64,000 nt of DNA, taken from positions 310,001 to 374,000 of the forward strand of contig NZ_FMAJ01000006.1 of assembly GCF_900094625.1 (NCBI RefSeq), written 5' to 3'. The notes below the pieces were generated by a model that had not been told where the DNA came from, did no database searches, and saw nothing but the letters and a program-made list of their open reading frames with translations. A program made the position numbers and the translations under genes. Shown here piece after piece: positions 7,879 through 17,636 of this stretch. This DNA is from Rhizobium aethiopicum (GTDB lineage Bacteria > Pseudomonadota > Alphaproteobacteria > Rhizobiales > Rhizobiaceae). Positions within the stretch are counted from its first letter, which is position 1, and each line of letters opens with the position of its first letter.

Positions 7879-9405
7879 ATGAAAACATTGGTCGCATTCC
7901 TTCTCGGCACCGCGCTCGTCGCCCTGCCTTCGACGCTCTCTGCCCAGGAAAAGGGCGGCGTCATCAATGTCGCCACCATCGGCGAGCCGCCGACGCTCGA
8001 TCCGATGTCGTCGACCGCCGATCTGGTCGGCATCGTCACGCAGCATATTTTCGAAACGCTCTATACTTTCGACAAGAGCTGGAATGTCACGCCGCTTCTG
8101 GCCGAAAGCCTGCCCGAGATCAGCGCCGACGGCAAAACCTATACGATCAAGCTCAGGACCGGCATCAAGTTTCACGACAATACAGACATGACGTCGGAGG
8201 ATGTGGTCGCCTCGCTTAACCGCTGGATGAAGATCGCCTCGCGCGGCAAGCAGGTGGCCGGCTTCATCGACAAGATCACCGCGACCGATGCTTCGACCGT
8301 CACCATCACCCTGAAGCAGCCCTATGCGCCGCTGACCTCGCTGCTCGCCTTCAACAATTCGGCCGCGATCATCATTCCTGCCGAAAAGCAGGATGAGCCG
8401 ATGAAGGAGTTCATCGGCACCGGTCCCTATATGCTGAAGGAGCGCAAGGCCGACCAGTATATCCAGCTCGTCCGCTTCGACGGGTACAAGCCGCGCAGCG
8501 GCGAGGGCGATGGTTACGGCGGCGCCCGTCATCAATATCTCGATGAAATCCGCTTCGTGCCGGTGCCGGACCCCAACACACGCGTCGAGGCCGCTATCTC
8601 AGGCCAATATGATTATGTCGACTCGATCCCGGTCGAATCCTACAACAAGCTGAAGGCATCGGCCGCCTCGCAGCCGGTCATGCTGAAGCCCTTCGGTTAT
8701 CCGGTCTTCGTCTTCAACACGAAGGAGGGTGTTGCCGGGAATGTCGAGGTTCGCAAGGCGATCCGCCAGGCGCTCAGCATGGAAGACATGCTGGCCGCAG
8801 CCTTCGGCGGCACGGATTTTTACGCGCTCGACGGCTCGATCTATCCCAAGACCTTTGCCTGGTCGACGGATGCCGGCGTCGAAGGCGCCTATAACGTCGC
8901 CGATCCGGAAGGGGCGGCGGCTGCCGCCAAGAAGGCCGGCTACAAAGGCGAGCCGATCCGCATCCTGACCAGCCGCCAGTACGAGTTCCATTACAAGATG
9001 GCGCAGGTCGCCACCGAATATCTGAAGCTTGCCGGCTTCACCGTCGATATGCAGGTGGTGGACTGGGCGACGCTGACGCAGCGCCGCACCGATCCGAAGC
9101 TCTGGGATATCTACATCACCCACAGCCCCTTCCTACCGGAGCCGGCCCTCATCGGTTCGCTTTCAACAAGCTCGCCCGGCTGGTGGGATACACCGGCCCG
9201 CAAGGCCGCCGTCGATGCTTTCACGTCGGAAGTCGATCCGAAGAAGCGCGTGGCGCTCTGGGCCGATGTCCAGAAGGCCGTCTATGCCGATGCACCCTTC
9301 ATGAAGATCGGCGATTTCAACGCCGTCTCGGCGAAGTCGGTCAAGCTCGAGGGCGTCGATCCAGCCCCGTGGCCGTATTTCTGGAATGCTTCGATCAAGA
9401 AGTGA
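7879..9405 (+). CDS. ABC transporter substrate-binding protein, family 5
   Basis: Periplasmic receptor of a peptide/opine-type importer, 508 residues. The signal peptide MKTLVAFLLGTALVALPSTLSA ends before QEKGG. Family features include GEPPTLDPMSSTADLVGIV near the N terminus and FHDNTDMTSEDVVASLNRWM. The ATG at 7879 has GGGAG 8 bases upstream. It heads an operon with two permeases, RidA, a SelA-like PLP enzyme, a double ATPase and a ureidoglycine aminohydrolase, so the ligand is probably a nitrogen-rich compound handled by those enzymes. Confidence 0.93.
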   Translation: MKTLVAFLLGTALVALPSTLSAQEKGGVINVATIGEPPTLDPMSSTADLVGIVTQHIFETLYTFDKSWNVTPLLAESLPEISADGKTYTIKLRTGIKFHDNTDMTSEDVVASLNRWMKIASRGKQVAGFIDKITATDASTVTITLKQPYAPLTSLLAFNNSAAIIIPAEKQDEPMKEFIGTGPYMLKERKADQYIQLVRFDGYKPRSGEGDGYGGARHQYLDEIRFVPVPDPNTRVEAAISGQYDYVDSIPVESYNKLKASAASQPVMLKPFGYPVFVFNTKEGVAGNVEVRKAIRQALSMEDMLAAAFGGTDFYALDGSIYPKTFAWSTDAGVEGAYNVADPEGAAAAAKKAGYKGEPIRILTSRQYEFHYKMAQVATEYLKLAGFTVDMQVVDWATLTQRRTDPKLWDIYITHSPFLPEPALIGSLSTSSPGWWDTPARKAAVDAFTSEVDPKKRVALWADVQKAVYADAPFMKIGDFNAVSAKSVKLEGVDPAPWPYFWNASIKK

Positions 9406-9488
9406 GCATCACCGCCGGTGCCGGTCCTTCGCGACCGGTACCGGTCATCTTTTCTGCCGCATCTGTAAGGACTTGAAGGCCGGCATTC

Positions 9489-10430
9489 ATGATACGCTAC
9501 ATCCTCCAGCGCTTGTTCGGCATGATCGTCGTGATGTTTCTGGTCGTCACGATCGTCTTCGTCATCGTGCGCGTGACGCCAGGCGATCCGGCCGCCGTCA
9601 TGCTCGGGCCGGATGCGACGCCGCAGGATATTGCCGATCTCCGGGCCCGGCTTGGCCTCGATCAATCGCTCGGGCTGCAATATGTCTATTATATCGGCCA
9701 GCTGCTGAAGGGCGATCTCGGCCAGTCGATCTTCCTGAGCATGCCGGTCACATCGGCGCTGCTCGACCGGGCCGAGCCGACCTTCTTCCTGACGCTGTTT
9801 TCGCTTGCCATCGCCAGCGCCATCGCCCTGCCGATCGGCATCTATGCCGCCTATCGGCGCGGTTCCTTCATTGACCAGGCGGCAACGACGCTCGCCATGT
9901 TCGCCGCCAGCATTCCTAGCTTCTGGCTCGGTCTCATTCTCATGCAGTTCTTCGCCGTCCGGCTCAATCTCTTCCCGGTCTCCGGTTATGGCGGCCCGGG
10001 CTCGACTTTCATCGACCGGATGTATCACCTGACGCTGCCGGCCTTTGCGCTCGGCATCGTCTCTTCGGCGCTGATCCTGCGCTTCACCCGCGCCTCGATG
10101 CTCGATGTGCTCGGCGACGATTATATCCGCACGGCGCGCGCCAAGGGGCTGATCGAGCGCAAGGTCATCCTCAAGCACGCGTTGAAGAATGCGCTGATCC
10201 CGATCCTGACGGTGCTCGGGTTGACGGCGGCGGTGCTGATCTCGGGCGCTGTCGTCACCGAAACCGTCTTCGGCCTTCCCGGTGTCGGCAATCTCGTCGT
10301 TTCGGCGGTGCTGCGCCGCGACTACCCCGTCATCCAGGGGGCGCTGCTCGTCATCGCCGCTCTCTACGTGCTGATCAATTTTGCAATCGACATGCTCTAC
10401 CTGCTGGTCGATCCGAGGGTGCGCTACTGA
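9489..10430 (+). CDS. ABC transporter permease, DppB/OppB-like
   Basis: Inner-membrane permease of 313 residues with about six helices. The start MIRYILQRLFGMIVVMF and the VTPGDPAAVML segment are typical of DppB proteins. The ATPase-contact loop is RTARAKGLIERKVILKHALKNAL, at about residues 213-235. It is 83 bp downstream of the binding protein and overlaps the next permease by one base, so both permeases are made from one message. Confidence 0.94.
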   Translation: MIRYILQRLFGMIVVMFLVVTIVFVIVRVTPGDPAAVMLGPDATPQDIADLRARLGLDQSLGLQYVYYIGQLLKGDLGQSIFLSMPVTSALLDRAEPTFFLTLFSLAIASAIALPIGIYAAYRRGSFIDQAATTLAMFAASIPSFWLGLILMQFFAVRLNLFPVSGYGGPGSTFIDRMYHLTLPAFALGIVSSALILRFTRASMLDVLGDDYIRTARAKGLIERKVILKHALKNALIPILTVLGLTAAVLISGAVVTETVFGLPGVGNLVVSAVLRRDYPVIQGALLVIAALYVLINFAIDMLYLLVDPRVRY

Positions 10431-11299
10431 TGGCCGATGTTGCAATCAAGCCCGTCGAAAGCGAGAGCGGCAAGTTCGTCCGCCGCCTGATGAAGCGGAG
10501 GACGGTGGCTTTCGGCCTGCTGATCCTGGTGGTCTTCGTGCTGCTCGCAGTCTTCGCGCCGCTCGTCGCGCCCTATTCGCCGTCCAAGCTTTCCATCGTC
10601 AACCGGCTGAAGCCGCCGAGCGAGATCTTCTTCTTCGGCACCGACGAGTTCGGCCGCGACGTCTTTTCGCGCACGATCTTTGCCGGCCGCCTGTCGCTGC
10701 TCGTCGGTGCGGCGGTCGTCGCCCTCTCGGCGCTGATCGGCGTGACGCTCGGCCTCCTTGCCGGTTTTTTCCAGAAGCTCGATACACCGATCGCCCGGCT
10801 GATCGATGCAATGATGGCATTCCCGGATATTCTGCTGGCGATCGCCCTTGTCGCCGCCCTAGGCCCGTCCTTGACGACCGTGATCATCGCGCTGTCGATC
10901 GTCTACTCGCCGCGCCTTGCCCGTATCGTCCGCGCCTCGACGCTTGTCATTCGCGAACTGCCCTATGTCGAGGCGGCGAGGGCGCTCGGCATCTCGACCT
11001 TCCACATCATGACGCGACACGTGCTGCGCAATCTGCTGTCGCCGATCCTGGTGCAGGCGACCTTCCTCTTCGCCAGCGCCATGCTTGCCGAAGCCGGTCT
11101 CTCCTTCCTCGGTCTCGGCGTCAGCCCTGAGATCCCGACCTGGGGAACGATGATTGCCGCCGGCCGACAATATATCGGCCAGGCCGACTGGATGACGCTT
11201 TTCCCCGGAGTGGCGATCATCCTCTCGGTGTTGTCGCTGCAGATGGTCGGCGACGGCCTGAGGGACATGCTCGACCCGAGACTGCGCAAAGACCTTTAA
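10430..11299 (+). CDS. ABC transporter permease, DppC/OppC-like
   Basis: Partner permease of 289 residues. It has an N-terminal cytoplasmic tail, a first helix (VAFGLLILVVFVLLAVFAPL), the periplasmic FFGTDEFGRDVFSR motif characteristic of DppC, and the EAA loop YVEAARALGISTFHIMTRHV. It forms a heterodimer with the DppB-like product. The start codon shares its first base with the stop of the preceding gene. Confidence 0.94.
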   Translation: MADVAIKPVESESGKFVRRLMKRRTVAFGLLILVVFVLLAVFAPLVAPYSPSKLSIVNRLKPPSEIFFFGTDEFGRDVFSRTIFAGRLSLLVGAAVVALSALIGVTLGLLAGFFQKLDTPIARLIDAMMAFPDILLAIALVAALGPSLTTVIIALSIVYSPRLARIVRASTLVIRELPYVEAARALGISTFHIMTRHVLRNLLSPILVQATFLFASAMLAEAGLSFLGLGVSPEIPTWGTMIAAGRQYIGQADWMTLFPGVAIILSVLSLQMVGDGLRDMLDPRLRKDL

Positions 11300-11310
11300 T
11301 CCGCCGACCT

Positions 11311-11350
11311 AAATCGGCCAATCCAAAACCAAATTCGCCAATCCAAAATT
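11311..11350. repeat. short imperfect tandem repeat, 2 x 20 bp
   Basis: Two consecutive 20-base units (11311-11330 and 11331-11350) both contain the core CCAATCCAAAA and agree at most positions. They fill the space between the DppC stop and the RidA start and probably arose by slippage. No function is evident. Confidence 0.6.
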
Positions 11351-11368
11351 CGCATGACAGGAGTTTGC

Positions 11369-11866
11369 GTGAATCAATTTCCCAACGCCGCCGGCAAGGT
11401 CGAGAACTCGCCTTACCAACGGTTAGCCGCCCTCGGCATCAAGCTGCCGCCGCCGCCGCCGCCGATCGCCAATTTCGTGACGCATGTGGTGGAGGGCAAT
11501 ATGCTCTACCTCTCCGGCCAGGGGCCGCGCGAGGCCAATGGCTTCCTGCATGCGGGCAAGGTCGGCGGCGGCGTCAGTGTCGAGGAGGCCTACCGGCATG
11601 CGCGGCTGACCGGTATCAATCTGCTTGCCGTCATGCATGAGGCGCTCGGCAATCTCTCCCGCGTCAGGCGGGTGGTCAAGCTGCTCGGCATGGTCAACGC
11701 CGTGCCCGACTTCGAGGATCACCCGAGCGTCATCAACGGCTGCTCGGATCTGTTGATCGCCGTCTTCGGGGCGGCCGGCGAACATGCACGCTCGGCCGTC
11801 GGCTTCGGCTCGCTGCCCGGCAACATCACCGTCGAGATCGAGGCGATCGTCGCCCTGCATGGCTGA
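11369..11866 (+). CDS. RidA family protein (YjgF/YER057c/UK114), long form
   Basis: RidA proteins speed the hydrolysis of reactive enamine/imine intermediates released by PLP enzymes. This 165-residue member belongs to the longer RidA-like group (LYLSGQGPREANG, VVKLLGMVNAVPDFEDHPSVINGCSDLL, GAAGEHARSAVGFGSLPGNITVEIE); it ends in the VEIEAIVAL signature. The GTG at 11369 has an ACAGGAG site five bases upstream and is preferred over the ATG at 11354, which lies before that site. Its neighbour (12000-13196) is a PLP enzyme able to generate such intermediates. Confidence 0.9.
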   Translation: MNQFPNAAGKVENSPYQRLAALGIKLPPPPPPIANFVTHVVEGNMLYLSGQGPREANGFLHAGKVGGGVSVEEAYRHARLTGINLLAVMHEALGNLSRVRRVVKLLGMVNAVPDFEDHPSVINGCSDLLIAVFGAAGEHARSAVGFGSLPGNITVEIEAIVALHG

Positions 11867-11999
11867 ACGTGTTTGCGTGTTTGGAGTGGTCTTCGGATGA
11901 CTTTTTTCCTTTTTATCAGGCGTCCTTCCTCCGGCTGCTCGACACTGCCGCATGACCGCGCCATGTTCTGCCCTTCGTCCCAGACTTCCGGAGATATTC

Positions 12000-13196
12000 A
12001 TGCCCGATGATATCAGACCTTCGCTTGGCCTTCGCCCCGTCATCAATGTCTCCGGTACGATGACCAGCCTCGGCGCCTCGATCGTCGTTCCGGAGGCGAT
12101 CGCCGCGATGACGGCGATCCTGCCGCACTTCGTCGAGATCAACGACCTGCAGCGCAAGGCAAGCAGCGTCATCGCCCGGTTGACCGGTGGCGAGGCCGGC
12201 TTCGTCACCGCCTCCTGCTCGGCCGGTATTTCGCTTGCCGTGGCTGGCGCGATGTCAGGCGACAATCTGCTGGCGATCGAGAGGCTGCCGGATGCCGTGC
12301 CCGAGAAGAACGAGGTTTTGGTGCAGATGGGTCATGTGGTGAGCTACGGCGCGCCGGTCGACCAGGCGATCCGGCTTGCCGGCGGCAAGGTCGTGCTGGT
12401 GGGGCAGGCGACCTCGACGCATCGTTTCCACATGGAGAAGGCGATCACCGACAAGACGGCCGCTGCCGTCTACGTCGTTTCCCATCATGTCGTCGATTAC
12501 GGTCTTCTGAACCTCAGGGAATTCGTCGAGATCGCCCATGCCAGGGGTGTGCCCGTCATCGTCGATGCGGCTTCGGAATACGATCTGCGCATCTTCCTGG
12601 AGCAGGGGGCCGATATCGCGCTCTACTCCGGCCACAAGTTCCTCGGCGGCCCGACCTCGGGCATCGTCGCCGGTCGCAAGGAGCTGGTGCGCCATGCCTT
12701 CCTGCAGAATATGGGCATCGGCCGCGGCATGAAGGTCGGCAAGGAAAGCATCTTCGGCGTCATGGCGGCTCTCGAAGCCTGGGAACGCCGCGACCATGCC
12801 GGCATCAGGGAACGCGAGACCGGCTATCTCAACCTGTGGAAACGCACGCTTGACGGTCGCCCCGGCATCACGGCGCTGATCGAACCCGACCCGACCAACA
12901 ATCCGCTCGACCGGCTGCGGCTAATCGTCGATCCCGAACAGGCGCATATCACTGCCTGGGATCTCGCCGATGCGCTGGCGAGGGGCAACCCGCCGATCAT
13001 CGTGCGCGACCATGAAGTGGAGCACCGCTACTTCTATCTCGACCCGTGCAACCTGCATCCCGGCCAGGAGGTCATCGTCGCAAACCGCCTGGCCGAGGAA
13101 CTCGACAAGGCGCGCGCTTCCAACGAGATCATCGCAACCCCGATCGAAAACCGCAGCAGGCATCGCTTCGACGGCTTGCTGCGCTGGCCGGATTGA
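12000..13196 (+). CDS. PLP-dependent enzyme, SelA / D-glucosaminate-6-P ammonia-lyase-like
   Basis: Fold-type I PLP protein of 398 residues resembling selenocysteine synthase (SelA) and the related ammonia lyases. The cofactor lysine is K213 in [13 protein letters not shown], preceded by the aspartate in [12 protein letters not shown]. The opening [19 protein letters not shown] is typical of this SelA-like subgroup. No selenium genes are nearby, so a catabolic alpha,beta-elimination or ammonia-lyase role is more likely. GGAG precedes the ATG. Adjacent RidA supports a reaction that releases an enamine. Confidence 0.85.
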   Translation: MPDDIRPSLGLRPVINVSGTMTSLGASIVVPEAIAAMTAILPHFVEINDLQRKASSVIARLTGGEAGFVTASCSAGISLAVAGAMSGDNLLAIERLPDAVPEKNEVLVQMGHVVSYGAPVDQAIRLAGGKVVLVGQATSTHRFHMEKAITDKTAAAVYVVSHHVVDYGLLNLREFVEIAHARGVPVIVDAASEYDLRIFLEQGADIALYSGHKFLGGPTSGIVAGRKELVRHAFLQNMGIGRGMKVGKESIFGVMAALEAWERRDHAGIRERETGYLNLWKRTLDGRPGITALIEPDPTNNPLDRLRLIVDPEQAHITAWDLADALARGNPPIIVRDHEVEHRYFYLDPCNLHPGQEVIVANRLAEELDKARASNEIIATPIENRSRHRFDGLLRWPD

Positions 13197-13229
13197 TCCG
13201 CCGTTCTCATCCGCCATAGAGGAGCCGAC

Positions 13230-15086
13230 ATGGGCAGCGTCCAAGCACAATCGATCGAGACCGCCATCCCCGTTCTTTCCGTCGAGGGGTTGACGACGTC
13301 CTTTCTGGTCGACGGCGCCTGGAAGCCTGTGGTGCGCGACGTTTCCTTCACCGTTGCGCCCGGCGAAACCGTGGCGATCGTCGGCGAATCCGGCTCGGGC
13401 AAGAGCGTCACGTCGCTGTCGATCATGCGGCTGCTGCAGGCGGAGGTCAGCCGCATCGAGGGTCGCGTCATGCTCGGCGGGCGTGACCTCCTCGCCTTGC
13501 CCGAACAGGCCATGCGGCAAGTGCGCGGCAATGAGGTGGCGATGATCTTCCAGGAGCCGATGACATCGCTCAATCCGCTCTTCACGATCGGAGATCAGAT
13601 TTCCGAAGCGCTGCTCTGCCACTCCGATATGAGCAAGGCAGATGCCAGGGCCGAAACGATCAGGCTGCTGGAAAAGGTCCGCATCCCCTCGGCCGTCTCG
13701 CGCTTCGACGAATATCCGCATCGTTTCTCCGGCGGCATGCGCCAGCGGGTGATGATCGCCATGGCGCTCGCCAGCCGGCCGAAGCTGCTGATCGCCGACG
13801 AGCCGACGACCGCACTCGACGTGACCATCCAGGGCCAGATCCTCGATCTCATCAAGATGCTGCAGGAAGAGGAGGGAACCTCGGTTCTCTTCATCACCCA
13901 TGACATGGGTGTGGTCGCCGAGATCGCTGACCGCACGGTGGTGATGTATCGCGGCGAACAGGTCGAGAGCGGCCCCACCGCCGATATTTTTCACCGCGGC
14001 AAACATCCTTACACCAGGGCGCTGCTGTCGGCCGTGCCGGTGCTCGGCTCGATGCAGGGCCGTCAGCGGCCGCTGCGGTTTCCCGTGGTCAATACGGCGA
14101 CGGGCGAATCGGACATACCGGCCGAAGCCGCCGATACCGTCGCCGCGACGCCGGTGCTTGAGGTCAAGAACCTTACCAAGCGTTTCGATATCCATTCCGG
14201 CCTGTTCGGCCGGCTGACCAGCCGGGTGCATGCGGTCGAAAACGTCTCCTTCGATCTTCATGCCGGCGAAACCCTGTCGCTGGTCGGTGAATCCGGCTGC
14301 GGCAAATCGACGACGGGCCGCGCCATCATGCGTCTCATCGAGCCGCAGGCGGGCTCGGTTCTCGTAGAGGGCAGGGAGGTGCTCGGCCTCGACCGGAGGG
14401 ATTTGCGCGAGATGCGCAAATCCGTGCAGATGATTTTCCAGGATCCCTTCGCCAGCCTCAATCCGCGCATGACGGTGGGGGCGGCGATTGCCGAGCCCTA
14501 TCTTGAGCACAGGATGGGCAGCGCGAGAGGGGCAAAGGATGTCGTCGCCGATCTGCTGGTCAAGGTCGGTCTATCCCCGGATATGGCTTCGCGTTACCCG
14601 CATGAATTTTCCGGCGGTCAGCGCCAGCGCATCTGCATCGCCCGGGCGCTCGCTTTGCAGCCCAAGGTCATCGTCGCCGACGAAAGCGTGTCGGCGCTCG
14701 ACGTGTCGATCAAGGCGCAGGTCATCAACCTGATGCTGGACCTGCAGCAGAGCCTCAATCTCGCCTTCCTGTTCATCTCGCACGACATGGCGGTGGTCGA
14801 GCGCGTCAGCCACCGCGTGGCGGTGATGTATCTCGGCGAGATCGTCGAGATCGGCCCGCGCGCCGCCATCTTCGAAAATCCGCAGCACCCCTATACGAAG
14901 AAGCTCATTGCCGCCGTGCCGGTGCCCGATCCCGACCGCCGCCACGAAAAGCGTCTGGTGGCGAACGACGAGATCAAGAGCCCGATGCGCCCGGTCGACT
15001 ATAACCCCTCGAAAGCCTTCTATCGCGAGGTCGGGCCGGGCCATCTGGTCATGGCCGATCGCTCGTCCGGCTTGGGAGTTGCCTAA
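13230..15086 (+). CDS. ABC transporter ATP-binding protein with two fused ATPase domains (DppD-DppF type)
   Basis: Energises the importer encoded by 7879-11299. The 618 residues contain two complete nucleotide-binding domains: Walker A GESGSGKS at 52-59 with FSGGMRQRV, and GESGCGKST at about 353 with FSGGQRQRI, each followed by a Walker B aspartate-glutamate ([20 protein letters not shown]). Oligopeptide-type ATPases are normally two separate proteins, so this is a natural fusion like GsiA. The C-terminal ends of both halves carry the HPYT(R/K) segment of the oligopeptide ATPase extension. AGGAG precedes the ATG. Confidence 0.95.
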   Translation: MGSVQAQSIETAIPVLSVEGLTTSFLVDGAWKPVVRDVSFTVAPGETVAIVGESGSGKSVTSLSIMRLLQAEVSRIEGRVMLGGRDLLALPEQAMRQVRGNEVAMIFQEPMTSLNPLFTIGDQISEALLCHSDMSKADARAETIRLLEKVRIPSAVSRFDEYPHRFSGGMRQRVMIAMALASRPKLLIADEPTTALDVTIQGQILDLIKMLQEEEGTSVLFITHDMGVVAEIADRTVVMYRGEQVESGPTADIFHRGKHPYTRALLSAVPVLGSMQGRQRPLRFPVVNTATGESDIPAEAADTVAATPVLEVKNLTKRFDIHSGLFGRLTSRVHAVENVSFDLHAGETLSLVGESGCGKSTTGRAIMRLIEPQAGSVLVEGREVLGLDRRDLREMRKSVQMIFQDPFASLNPRMTVGAAIAEPYLEHRMGSARGAKDVVADLLVKVGLSPDMASRYPHEFSGGQRQRICIARALALQPKVIVADESVSALDVSIKAQVINLMLDLQQSLNLAFLFISHDMAVVERVSHRVAVMYLGEIVEIGPRAAIFENPQHPYTKKLIAAVPVPDPDRRHEKRLVANDEIKSPMRPVDYNPSKAFYREVGPGHLVMADRSSGLGVA

Positions 15087-15141
15087 CGGATCGGCGGCGC
15101 ATAAAGCAGGTGCAGAGACAAATGCTTGGAAAGCCGCGCCC

Positions 15142-15963
15142 ATGAACAAGACTGATTATTTCTCGACGCTCGGCGGATTGCCGCCGCAGAGCCAGTTGCT
15201 TTCAGGCCGGGCCGTTTTTACCACGGCATATGCGGTCATCCCCCGCGGCGTCATGAGCGATATTGTCACGAGCCTCCTTCCGCATTGGACGGGCACGCGG
15301 GCCTGGGTTCTCTCCCGTCCGCTTTCCGGCTTCTCCGAGACTTTCTCGCAATATGTGATGGAGGTTCAGCCGGGCGGCGGAAGCGACCGGCCGGAGCCGG
15401 ACAAGCGGGCGGAAGCGGTGCTGTTCGTAGTCGAAGGCGGCATGACGGTTGAGCTCGAGGGTGTCAGCCATGCGCTGCGCGCCGGTTCCTTTGTTTACAT
15501 TCCGGCGGGTTCGGCCTGGCGCCTCAAAAACGATGGTTCGGCTGCTGCCATCTTCCACTGGGTCCGAAAGGCGTTTCAGGAAGTCGAGGGACTGGAGCCG
15601 CCGCCGGCGATCGTCACACATGAGGACGAGCATCCGATCCGCGCCATGCCCGACACCGACGGCCGCTGGGGCACGACCCGCTTCATCGATCCGGCCGATG
15701 TGCGCTACGACATGCACGTCAATATCGTGACGCTGGAGCCCGGCGCGGTGATCCCCTTCATGGAAACACATGTCATGGAGCATGGTCTCTATGTGCTGGA
15801 GGGCAAGGCGGTCTATCGCCTGAACCAGGATTGGGTTGAGGTCGAGGCCGGAGACTTCATGTGGCTGCGCGCCTTCTGCCCGCAGGCCTGCTACGCCGGC
15901 GGCCCCGGCCGGTTCCGCTACCTGCTCTACAAGGACGTCAACCGTCATATGAAGCTCTGGTAG
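15142..15963 (+). CDS. allE: (S)-ureidoglycine aminohydrolase, double cupin
   Basis: Predicted to convert (S)-ureidoglycine to (S)-ureidoglycolate and ammonia, a step in allantoin breakdown. It has two cupin barrels in 273 residues; the C-terminal one holds the metal ligands Glu208, His210, His214 (MET-H-VMEH) and Gln248 (CPQ), the set known for plant and bacterial enzymes. The protein runs MNKTDYFSTLGG to HMKLW. It is the last gene of the peptide-type transporter operon. No allantoicase or uricase is in the window, so it may act on a related carbamoyl amine. Confidence 0.87.
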   Translation: MNKTDYFSTLGGLPPQSQLLSGRAVFTTAYAVIPRGVMSDIVTSLLPHWTGTRAWVLSRPLSGFSETFSQYVMEVQPGGGSDRPEPDKRAEAVLFVVEGGMTVELEGVSHALRAGSFVYIPAGSAWRLKNDGSAAAIFHWVRKAFQEVEGLEPPPAIVTHEDEHPIRAMPDTDGRWGTTRFIDPADVRYDMHVNIVTLEPGAVIPFMETHVMEHGLYVLEGKAVYRLNQDWVEVEAGDFMWLRAFCPQACYAGGPGRFRYLLYKDVNRHMKLW

Positions 15964-15992
15964 TCGCTTTTCGCGACGCGCGTTGCACGCGC
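15963..15992 (+). terminator. possible terminator, two adjacent short hairpins
   Basis: Immediately after the allE stop codon, GTCGC-TTTTC-GCGAC (15963-15977) and GCGCGT-TGC-ACGCGC (15978-15992) form two stems. There is no good U-tract, so the terminator call is tentative, but the position at the end of a seven-gene operon fits. Confidence 0.3.
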
Positions 15993-16059
15993 GCGGCACG
16001 CTTCGGATCAGCCTGTTCGGTTGCTTGACAGCTCTCTGGATTGCCCGCATCGTCCTTCG

Positions 16060-16779
16060 ATGCGGGATATGGATTCATGGCTGTCGGAGAAGAAAGAGAT
16101 AGGCCGAAGAAGCGCTGCCGAAGCGGTCTTCGAGGATATCCGCACGGCCATTGTCGATCGGAAACTGGCGCTCGGGATCCGTCTTCCTTCGGAAGTGCAG
16201 CTCGCGGAACGCTACGGCATCAGCCGGGCTATCGTGCGTGAAGCGCTGCGTTCGCTGCAGACACTAGGGTTTACGCAGACCAGGACCGGCCGTGGCACCT
16301 TCGTCGTTTCGGAAAGCCCTGCGCGGCAACTCGGCGGCGGCGCCTATTCCGCCCGCGATCTGATGGAGGCGCGCCCCTGCATTGAGGTTCCGGCTGCCGG
16401 TTGGGCGGCGTTGCGGCGCTCGGACGAGCAGCTGACCCAACTGACATCCTTGTGCGATCGGATGGACGACGAAGAGGATGTCCGGGAATGGGTGCGGATG
16501 GATGCCGCCTTTCACGGGGAAATCGCGGAGGCATCAGGCAATGCGATCTTCCGGAAAGTCGTCGCCGATGTTCGCAGCGCGCTTTCGACGCAATCCGAAC
16601 TCGTCGAGCACGTTCGCGGCCGGCGCAAAGCGTCGAACGCCGAGCATCGCCGAATTCTCGAGGCAGTTGCCGCGGGCAGCGAGCAGGGTGCGCGCGTAGC
16701 CATGACGGAGCACCTGCTGGAAGTCGAGCGGTCCATCATCGGGATTGCCGATGGCGGACGAGCTGCCGAGAAGGCATGA
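16060..16779 (+). CDS. FadR/GntR family transcriptional regulator (first of a tandem pair)
   Basis: DNA-binding regulator of 239 residues with an N-terminal winged helix (VFEDIRTAIVDRKLALGIRL, then ERYGISRAIVREALRSLQTL) and a C-terminal FCD ligand domain (residues about 95-235). I start it at the ATG at 16060; a TTG further upstream is possible. The neighbouring gene 16819-17535 is a close paralogue with the same architecture, so this looks like a tandem duplication next to the asparagine operon. The ligand could be asparagine, aspartate or fumarate. Confidence 0.87.
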   Translation: MRDMDSWLSEKKEIGRRSAAEAVFEDIRTAIVDRKLALGIRLPSEVQLAERYGISRAIVREALRSLQTLGFTQTRTGRGTFVVSESPARQLGGGAYSARDLMEARPCIEVPAAGWAALRRSDEQLTQLTSLCDRMDDEEDVREWVRMDAAFHGEIAEASGNAIFRKVVADVRSALSTQSELVEHVRGRRKASNAEHRRILEAVAAGSEQGARVAMTEHLLEVERSIIGIADGGRAAEKA

Positions 16780-16818
16780 TTCCAAATTTGCGCCCGGATA
16801 TCCCGCGCGGCCGATCGA

Positions 16819-17535
16819 ATGCGAGCGATGAACGATCTAGAAAACTGGCTGTCCGATCCCGCGACCCTCAGTCGCAAAAGCGCCTCGGAACTTGTGTTTG
16901 AGGAATTGCGCAGCCTCATCCTTTCCGGCCGGTTTACTGTCGGTTCGAAGCTTCCGTCGGAAGCCAAGCTGGCAGGAAAATATGGGGTGAGCCGTCCGAT
17001 CGTGCGGGAAGCGCTGCGCTCGCTGCAGATTCTGGGGCTGACGGAGACGCGGACCGGGAGCGGAACATATGTGCTCGCCGGGGGCGGCGGCGGCGATATC
17101 AGTTACGGCGATTATTCGGCGCGGGATCTGATGGAAGCGCGGCCCTACGTCGAGGTGTCCGCCGCCGGCTGGGCAGCGCTGCGTCGAAGCGATGACGAAC
17201 TGTCCCGGTTGCTGAGGCTTTGCGATAAGATGGAGCAGGAGGAAAATACCGAGGCCTGGGTGCGGCTGGATTCGGAGTTTCATGGGCTCATCGCGGAGGC
17301 ATCGAAGAACGCCGTCTTCCGCGATATCGTCGACGAGGTTCGCGAGGCGATGGCGCAGCAATCCGGGCTGCTGACGGTCTTGGGGCCGCGGCGTCAGGAG
17401 TCGAACGACGAGCATCGCGCGATTGTCGAAGCGATCCGTGCAGGCTCGGAGATCGAAGCCCGGGCCGCGATGGAGGTTCATCTCCGAAAGGTCGAGACGG
17501 CGGTCAATCGCATCCTCGGCGCCAAAGTGCGTTAA
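16819..17535 (+). CDS. FadR/GntR family transcriptional regulator, probable regulator of the ans operon
   Basis: 238-residue winged-helix plus FCD regulator. The recognition helix region YGVSRPIVREALRSLQILGL nearly matches its upstream paralogue. It lies immediately before ansP-ansA-ansB; a repressor called AnsR is described for the R. etli asparagine operon, and this is the best positional candidate, although the other paralogue cannot be excluded. The start could be ATG 16819 or ATG 16828. A site matching the general FadR-family half-site pattern lies downstream at 17673-17683. Confidence 0.87.
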   Translation: MRAMNDLENWLSDPATLSRKSASELVFEELRSLILSGRFTVGSKLPSEAKLAGKYGVSRPIVREALRSLQILGLTETRTGSGTYVLAGGGGGDISYGDYSARDLMEARPYVEVSAAGWAALRRSDDELSRLLRLCDKMEQEENTEAWVRLDSEFHGLIAEASKNAVFRDIVDEVREAMAQQSGLLTVLGPRRQESNDEHRAIVEAIRAGSEIEARAAMEVHLRKVETAVNRILGAKVR

Positions 17536-17636
17536 GCAGCCGCGAACGCTTCCTCCAACACCATGTGTCCTGGCATCGGCAGCTGCCTGATCGGCGAACC
17601 GGCGTTCATATATGCACACTATCGAACGAAATACCC

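Noticed and set aside
12000..13196. L-seryl-tRNA(Sec) selenium transferase
   Set aside because: Only general SelA-like similarity; no selenium genes nearby and a catabolic RidA-transporter context argue against it.
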